DNA from: an uncultured Oscillospiraceae bacterium
GTDB lineage: Bacteria > Bacillota > Clostridia > Oscillospirales > Oscillospiraceae
Direction of reading: 5' to 3'
Length of the DNA: 64,000 nt
Assembly: GCA_934572335.1 (NCBI GenBank)
Contig: CAKTKU010000007.1
Location: forward strand, 1-64,000
Part shown: positions 59,491-64,000 of the stretch, piece by piece
Layout of the letters: each line of letters begins with the position of its first letter
Numbering within the stretch: the first letter of the stretch is position 1
Notes under the pieces: model-generated
Told to the model about the DNA's origin: nothing
The model's input: only the letters and a program-made list of their open reading frames with translations
Databases searched by the model: none
Made by a program: the position numbers and the translations under genes

Positions 59491-60741
59491 ATGAAGAAAA
59501 AAAGGATAATCTGCGCCGTGACCGCGCTCGCGTTGATGCTGGGTCTGCCCGGCTGCGGCGCGGGCAGCGTCTCCGCGGCACTGGACATCGTCTCCGGCGC
59601 GGTGGACGATATGCGCGGGCTTGAGCCGACACCCGAGCCGGTTTCGACGCCCGCCGTGACCGCCGTGCCCACGCCGGAGCCGACGCCGGAACCCACACCC
59701 GAACCCACGCCGGAGCCGACGCCTACGCCGCCGCCCATGCCCACCCCGAGAAGCGACATTTACCTCACCGGCGCGGCACAGGCGGACTACCTGCGCTACG
59801 CCCCCGTGTGCTCCACGCCGGACGATGAGCTGCGCAATAAGTTCACCCTCGCCGCCGAGAGCGGCGTCGCCCTGCGCTATGACGCCGGGGGCGACTTTTC
59901 CGCCGATTTTGAGGCGGTCATATATAATGACCCCGCCAACACAAACTTCATGCTCACCTGCGCCGACGCGAGCGGGCTTACCGACATCGGAATGTTCGAC
60001 GTTCTGCCCGACTGCGAGATGCAGTATCACTACCTCACCGAGGTCAACGGCTTCGGCCAGTGCGCGCTGACGGAGACCGTGCCGTTCGGCGGGACGCTCC
60101 AGGCGGAGGCGGGGGACATCATCTTCTGGCTGGATGAGAGCGGGCGCGCCGTCAACTTCGGCATCGTCACGGCTGCGGCGAGCACGTTCTTCCGCGTCGT
60201 CATCAGCCGCGGTGACGGCGGCAAGGCGTCGTTCGACATCAACTGGTCAAATGTCGGTGCGCGCTGCACGACCTACGGCGTGCTTGTGCACCTTGTCTAT
60301 CCCGTTGCCGAGCAGATGGTATATTACTCCTGCAAAAACCAGCTCGGCTACAGCACCGCCGCCGCGTGCGGCATACTGGCGAATATATATAAGGAGTCGT
60401 CGTTCCGCCTCTCCGCCCGCGCCGACGGAAGCTACGGGCTGTGTCAGTGGCTGGGCGACCGGCGCACCGGGCTGACGAGCTGGTGCACGGCAAACGGGTA
60501 TGACTACACCACTATCACCGGGCAGCTCAGCTATATGCAGCACGAGCTGGGGCAGACGAAGTATCTTGAGCTGGATTTCTATCTCATGGATCTGGGCGAC
60601 ACCGCGGACGATGCGTACAACGCCGCACGCGAGTGGTGCTTCAAGTTTGAGCAGCCCGGCGACATTGCCAATGTTGCCCGTGACCGCGCCCTCGCCGCGC
60701 GCGACACGTTCTACCCCATATATTCGCAGTACAGCACGTGA
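59491..60741 (+). CDS. Lipoprotein with phage-tail-lysozyme-like domain
   Basis: 416 residues. Signal peptide with lipobox LPGC (Cys22). A Pro-Thr-Glu repeat linker (about 45-87) lifts the protein off the membrane. Residues about 90-270 contain a part resembling a CHAP-type fold (AEAGDIIFWLDESGRAVNFGI) but without visible Cys/His pair. The C-terminal domain (about 275-415) matches phage tail lysozyme-like muramidases: AAACGILANIYKESSF with Glu302 and SYGLCQWLGDRRTGL. It probably cuts peptidoglycan at the cell surface. The hydrophobic N-terminus and wall-spanning linker suit that role. Confidence 0.82.
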   Translation: MKKKRIICAVTALALMLGLPGCGAGSVSAALDIVSGAVDDMRGLEPTPEPVSTPAVTAVPTPEPTPEPTPEPTPEPTPTPPPMPTPRSDIYLTGAAQADYLRYAPVCSTPDDELRNKFTLAAESGVALRYDAGGDFSADFEAVIYNDPANTNFMLTCADASGLTDIGMFDVLPDCEMQYHYLTEVNGFGQCALTETVPFGGTLQAEAGDIIFWLDESGRAVNFGIVTAAASTFFRVVISRGDGGKASFDINWSNVGARCTTYGVLVHLVYPVAEQMVYYSCKNQLGYSTAAACGILANIYKESSFRLSARADGSYGLCQWLGDRRTGLTSWCTANGYDYTTITGQLSYMQHELGQTKYLELDFYLMDLGDTADDAYNAAREWCFKFEQPGDIANVARDRALAARDTFYPIYSQYST

Positions 60742-60756
60742 CAGATGAATATAAAA

Positions 60757-60795
60757 TAACAGCAGCCTCCCATGCGCGGGAGGCTGCTGTTTTCT
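60757..60795 (+). terminator. Terminator of the lysozyme-like lipoprotein gene
   Basis: Stem AACAGCAGCCTCCC / GGGAGGCTGCTGTT, then TTCT. Confidence 0.88.
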
Positions 60796-60797
60796 AC

Positions 60798-60980
60798 ACA
60801 ACATAATATAGCTTACATATTATAATCAACATATTTTTATACACATAATATAATCTACATAAATAAAATTACGTAAAATTATTTACTTAATATAATATAC
60901 TTAATATAATTAACAGAATATATTATACATAATCTAATTAACAGAACTTAATATACGTAATATAATTTACATAATACAAG
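60798..60980. repeat. AT-rich degenerate tandem repeat
   Basis: About 180 bases of near-continuous A/T in a GC-rich setting. Degenerate copies of a unit like ACATAATATAATTTACATA recur, e.g. at 60801-60819, 60843-60861 and 60955-60973, with shorter TTAATATAATTAACAG-like units between. One more copy, 18 of 19 bases the same as the first, lies 59 kb away at 1279-1297. No gene. Confidence 0.7.
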
Positions 60981-60985
60981 AAAGA

Positions 60986-61025
60986 GCAAAAAAACAACAT
61001 CGCCGCCCCGGTCGGAGCGGCGATG
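60986..61025 (-). terminator. Terminator of the FMN oxidoreductase gene
   Basis: Minus strand stem CATCGCCGC / GCGGCGATG followed by TTGTTTTTTTG. Confidence 0.85.
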
Positions 61026-61039
61026 CGTGTATTCGGTCT

Positions 61040-62065
61040 TTACTTTTCTATCCAGAGCTTGTCGCGGTTTATCTCCTTGAGGCTTGCCGCGCCGCACATG
61101 GTCATCGTGGATTTCAGCTCGCCGACGATCTTGTCCATGTAGAGCTTGAAGCCCTCCGCGCCGCCGCCGTATATTGCGGGGATGATCGGACGGCCGATGA
61201 GCACCGCGTCCGCGCCGAGACCCAGCGCGCGGAACACGTCCACGCCGGAGCGTATGCCGCCGTCAACGATGATGGTGATCTTGCCCTTCACAGCGTCCGC
61301 GATGGCGGGGAGCACCTCCGCCGTGGAGGGAACGCCGCCCTGCACGCGCCCGCCGTGGTTGGACACGACGATCGCTTTCGCGCCAGCCTCGACCGCTTTC
61401 AGAGCGCCCGCCGGGGTCATGATGCCCTTGATGATGAACGGCATCTTCGCGTAGCCGATTATCTCGCGCATTTCGTCGACGGTCTTGCTGCCGGCGTTGG
61501 GGTTCATTTTCTTCAGGAAGGGGAGACCTGCGCCGTCCACGTCCATTGCGGCGGCGAAAATGCCCGCCTCGTTCGCGGCGTCCAGCTTTTCAAAAACCGC
61601 TTCCTTGTTCCACGGCTTTATCGTCGGCACGCTCATGCCGCCGATCTCGCGGCTGTCGCGCACGGCGGTCTTCATGATGTCGGGGTCGACGCCGTCGCCG
61701 GTGAACGCCATCACGCCGTAGTCCGCCGCGGCCTTCATCAGGAGGGCGTTGTACTGCTGATCCTTGTACTTCGGACCGTAGTGCATGTCCAGCGCACCGA
61801 GAGGCGCGGCGAAGATGGGCGCGGAGAACGTGTGGCCGAACATCTCAAACGAGACGTCGGAGTCGGCGAAATTGGGGCAGAGTGTGTCCATATTCACGCA
61901 TATCTCCTGCCACTTGTCATAGTTGCGCGCGGCGACGTTGCCGGGGAACTTGCAGCCGGGACCGGGCATGATGTTTGCGCAGGCACGCCCGTTGCACACC
62001 GGGCAGACCTTGCAGTACGGACCCACGCAGTCCTTTGCGGCGGCGAGAACTTCGTTGTAATTCAT
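61040..62065 (-). CDS. FMN-dependent alpha-hydroxyacid oxidoreductase family protein
   Basis: 341 residues from the ATG at 62065 (AGGAG ten bases upstream; an earlier in-frame ATG at 62143 has no site). TIM-barrel flavoprotein of the lactate-oxidase/lactate-dehydrogenase family: PIFAAPLGALDM, VPTIKPWN, IIKGIMTPAGALKAVEAGAKAIVVSNHGGR (SNHGGR with catalytic His and Arg; split here) and VDGGIRSGVDVFRALGLGADAVLIGRP. Unlike oxidases it has an N-terminal Cys cluster (Cys at 13, 18, 21, 24, 29, 38), which may bind a metal or FeS cluster. This anaerobic subfamily has no known substrate that I can state. Confidence 0.85.
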   Translation of the reverse strand: MNYNEVLAAAKDCVGPYCKVCPVCNGRACANIMPGPGCKFPGNVAARNYDKWQEICVNMDTLCPNFADSDVSFEMFGHTFSAPIFAAPLGALDMHYGPKYKDQQYNALLMKAAADYGVMAFTGDGVDPDIMKTAVRDSREIGGMSVPTIKPWNKEAVFEKLDAANEAGIFAAAMDVDGAGLPFLKKMNPNAGSKTVDEMREIIGYAKMPFIIKGIMTPAGALKAVEAGAKAIVVSNHGGRVQGGVPSTAEVLPAIADAVKGKITIIVDGGIRSGVDVFRALGLGADAVLIGRPIIPAIYGGGAEGFKLYMDKIVGELKSTMTMCGAASLKEINRDKLWIEK

Positions 62066-62139
62066 AATATATTGTCTCCTTTGCGGAAAAAATAGTACTG
62101 ATTCTCCAAAACCAATTATCCGACAAACCGCGCCGCTTG

Positions 62140-63036
62140 TCAAGGGGCATTAACGCCTGTCCCGTCAAAATCTGGTATCATGTCCGCCGTTGCGGACTCG
62201 GTTTCCTGCCAGTAGCCGTCCGTTATGCCGCAGCGGCGCATATAAGCGATGAGCGCGGCGTTTGAGCGCATGTCCACGCGCCCCGTCAGCTCCGGGAAGC
62301 GCTCCAGTCCTGGCATGGGCGTGTACTGGCTCATCAGCGAGAAAAGCACGTCCCCCGGCTCAAACTCGCGCTCGATGAAGTCGATGACGCTCATGGTGTT
62401 CTCGTCCTGCCCGGGGAGGATGAGATGGCGGATCAGCACGCCCGAGGTCAGAAGTCCGTCCTCATCGAGCTTATACGCCCCGCGCTGGCGGAACATCTCG
62501 CGCACCGCGTCTGCCGCAACGGATGGATAGTCCCCGGCGGCGCTGTACCGGCGCGCAAGCTCGCTGTCGGCGTATTTATAGTCCGGCATGTACACCTGCA
62601 CCAGCCCCTCCATCCGCCGCAGCGTCTCCACGCTGTCATAGCCGGAGGAGTTCCACACCACAGGTATGCCCAGCGTCAGCCCGTCGAGCGCCGTTTCGAT
62701 CACGCGCGCGTAGTGCGACGGCGTGACGAGGTTGATGTTGTGCACGCCCGCGTCGCGCAGACGCAGGAAAATATCCCGCAGTGCGCCCGTGTCCACGCGC
62801 TCGCCGCCCTGCCCGCGGCTTATCTCAATGTTCTGGCAGAACACGCACCTGAGATTGCACCCCGTGAAAAACACCGCGCCGGAGCCGCGCGTCCCGCTGA
62901 TGCACGGCTCCTCGCCGAAGTGCGGTGCGGCGCGCGCGATGCGCGGCAGGGCAGGGCTCATGCACACCCCGCCGGGGGTGTTGTCGCCCCTCAAGGCTCC
63001 GCATTTTCTCGGACAGTCGCTGCAAATGTATTCCAT
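62140..63036 (-). CDS. Radical SAM protein, PflA-like
   Basis: 298 residues. The radical SAM motif CxxxCxxC is Cys60, Cys64 and Cys67 (TGCNLRCVFCQN). A second N-terminal Cys set (ICSDCPRKC, then GVCMSP) precedes it. The family (COG1313 type) is annotated as putative pyruvate formate-lyase activating enzyme, but no glycyl-radical enzyme is next to it, so its partner is unknown. It lies 74 bases upstream of the FMN enzyme on the same strand and may share its transcript. Confidence 0.87.
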   Translation of the reverse strand: MEYICSDCPRKCGALRGDNTPGGVCMSPALPRIARAAPHFGEEPCISGTRGSGAVFFTGCNLRCVFCQNIEISRGQGGERVDTGALRDIFLRLRDAGVHNINLVTPSHYARVIETALDGLTLGIPVVWNSSGYDSVETLRRMEGLVQVYMPDYKYADSELARRYSAAGDYPSVAADAVREMFRQRGAYKLDEDGLLTSGVLIRHLILPGQDENTMSVIDFIEREFEPGDVLFSLMSQYTPMPGLERFPELTGRVDMRSNAALIAYMRRCGITDGYWQETESATADMIPDFDGTGVNAP

Positions 63037-63204
63037 GCCGAAATCCTCGTTTTTTGTGACATTTAGTAAAGATATAACATATGCAAAATGACAAGAAACA
63101 GCCCTTTTGCAATAAAGATTATAGCTCCAATTTGTCTAATATGCAAGAAATTGATATAAACGTAAAAAAGTACATGATTTTTCGGATTTTTGTGATAAAA
63201 TGAC

Positions 63205-63233
63205 TTGGAAAGCAAGAAGATATGTGATAAAAT
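63205..63233 (+). promoter_or_regulatory. trmL promoter with direct repeat
   Basis: TTGGAA-17-TAAAAT. The 11-base sequence TGTGATAAAAT that forms the -10 is repeated upstream at 63191-63201, 32 bases away. The transcript would begin near 63240, which rules out the in-frame ATG at 63205 as the trmL start. Confidence 0.55.
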
Positions 63234-63255
63234 TATGACAAAAGAGGCGGCGCAA

Positions 63256-63741
63256 ATGCTTGACATCGTACTTGTAGAGCCGGAGATACCGCACAATACC
63301 GGCGCTGTGGCGCGCACCTGCGCCGCGACCGGGGCACGGCTGCACCTGATAAAGCCGCTGGGCTTTGATATATCCGACAAGGCAGTGAAGCGCTGCGGAC
63401 TGGACTACTGGTACCTCGTGGACATATCGGTTTACGAGAATATTGACGAGTATTTTGCCCGCCACGGCGACAGAAATATCTACCTCGCCACGACGAAAGC
63501 GCCGCGCGCTTACAGCGAGGCCGACATGACCGGCGATGTCGCCATCCTCTTCGGCAAGGAGACCGCGGGACTGCCGGAGGCACTCAGGGAAAAATACCGC
63601 GACAGATGCATACGCATCCCGATGATCAGTGAGGCCCGGAGTCTTAACCTTTCAAACTCCGTTGCTATATTGGCCTATGAGGCGCTCCGCCAGCAGGGCT
63701 TTCCCGGCCTGCTGGGGACAGGCTCAATGGCGAAAGATTAA
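63256..63741 (+). CDS. trmL: tRNA (cytidine(34)-2'-O)-methyltransferase TrmL
   Basis: 161 residues from the ATG at 63256, after GAGGCGG. SPOUT-fold methyltransferase that 2'-O-methylates the wobble base of tRNA-Leu. Motifs: DIVLVEPEIPHNTGAVARTC at 2-21, LFGKETAGLPE near 109-119 and RIPMISEARSLNLSNSVAILAYEA near 130-153 (knot region). Length fits. pgk follows after 32 bases. Confidence 0.94.
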   Translation: MLDIVLVEPEIPHNTGAVARTCAATGARLHLIKPLGFDISDKAVKRCGLDYWYLVDISVYENIDEYFARHGDRNIYLATTKAPRAYSEADMTGDVAILFGKETAGLPEALREKYRDRCIRIPMISEARSLNLSNSVAILAYEALRQQGFPGLLGTGSMAKD

Positions 63742-63773
63742 ATAAGTTTATTATTATTTTTAGGAGGCATACC

Positions 63774-64000
63774 ATGAACTACAACAAGAAAACTGTCTAT
63801 GACGTAGACGTCAAGGGCAAGAAGGTTCTGCTCCGCTGCGATTTTAACGTCCCCCAGAACAAGGAGACCGGCGAGATTACCAGCGACAAGCGTATCAAGG
63901 CCGCTATCCCTACTATTAAATATCTGCTTGAGCACGGCGCTGCCGTGATCGCGTGCTCCCACCTCGGCAAGCCCAAGGGCGAGTGGAAGGAAAAGCTCAC
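63774..64000 (+). CDS. pgk: Phosphoglycerate kinase, N-terminal part
   Basis: 75 codons are in the window; the gene continues past the right edge. AGGAGG precedes the ATG. The N-terminal PGK pattern is clear: VKGKKVLLRCDFNVPQ, DKRIKAAIPTIKYLLEHGA and SHLGKPKG (3-phosphoglycerate-binding basic patch). It makes ATP from 1,3-bisphosphoglycerate in glycolysis. Base and codon use here, with more A/T at third positions, fits a highly expressed gene. Confidence 0.97.
   Translation, partial: MNYNKKTVYDVDVKGKKVLLRCDFNVPQNKETGEITSDKRIKAAIPTIKYLLEHGAAVIACSHLGKPKGEWKEKL

Overview
The window looks like a chromosome segment from a Gram-positive Clostridia bacterium, probably an Oscillospiraceae/Ruminococcaceae-type gut anaerobe. 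The grounds are a high coding GC with AT-rich intergenic spacers, strong GGAGG ribosome sites, SigA-type promoters (TTGnnn-17-TATAAT) that stand out from the GC background, the Firmicutes order rimP-nusA-rnpM-ylxQ-infB-rbfA-nrnA-truB-ribF, LPxTG/sortase pili, lipoproteins, a BofC-like domain and a collagen-like surface protein. The taxonomic placement is an inference; no rRNA lies in the window.

Layout. 1-8.1 kb (mostly minus strand): the edge of a PocR-domain gene, a secreted Cys-rich protein, pyrimidine-nucleoside phosphorylase, a hypothetical gene, an orphan EndoA/MazF-type RNase, a glutamate/dicarboxylate symporter, a PTS IIC-like permease, a YmfI-like reductase and a PlsC-type acyltransferase. 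8.2-17.7 kb (plus): an S24-fold protein, a membrane protein, then the translation/RNA-maturation operon rimP to ribF behind a promoter and leader terminator. 17.7-27.1 kb: a lipoprotein and a DUF364 gene with overlapping divergent promoters, a HicAB toxin-antitoxin pair with a palindrome in its promoter, a collagen-like protein, an SH3/NlpC-P60 hydrolase, a class A PBP, small conserved proteins and a 6S-like structured RNA. 27.2-29.9 kb: larB-larE-larC for the nickel pincer cofactor, without larA. 30.0-34.1 kb: a four-gene partner-switching operon (RsbW-like kinase, STAS antagonist, MATE transporter fused to a second RsbW-like domain, membrane-bound PP2C phosphatase) with no sigma factor. 34.3-37.3 kb: smpB, cyclophilin, tmRNA, a small membrane protein and an autoinhibited Fic protein. 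37.4-43.6 kb: polysaccharide deacetylase, acyltransferase, glyS and nadE. 43.6-53.1 kb: a sortase-assembled pilus locus with three cell-wall-sorted proteins and three sortases, the last frameshifted. 53.1-57.8 kb: a HAD hydrolase and an iron(III)-type ABC importer. 58-64 kb: a MATE exporter, a lysozyme-like lipoprotein, an AT-rich repeat spacer, an FMN-dependent hydroxyacid oxidoreductase, a radical SAM enzyme, trmL and the start of pgk.

The strongest candidates for something undescribed are the MATE-HATPase fusion inside the partner-switching operon, where the fused domain has lost the N-box Asn and the G1 Gly, and the pilus locus, whose leader carries a (AT)9 tract and whose terminal sortase is interrupted by a one-base frameshift. 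No CRISPR array, tRNA, rRNA, insertion sequence or prophage was seen.
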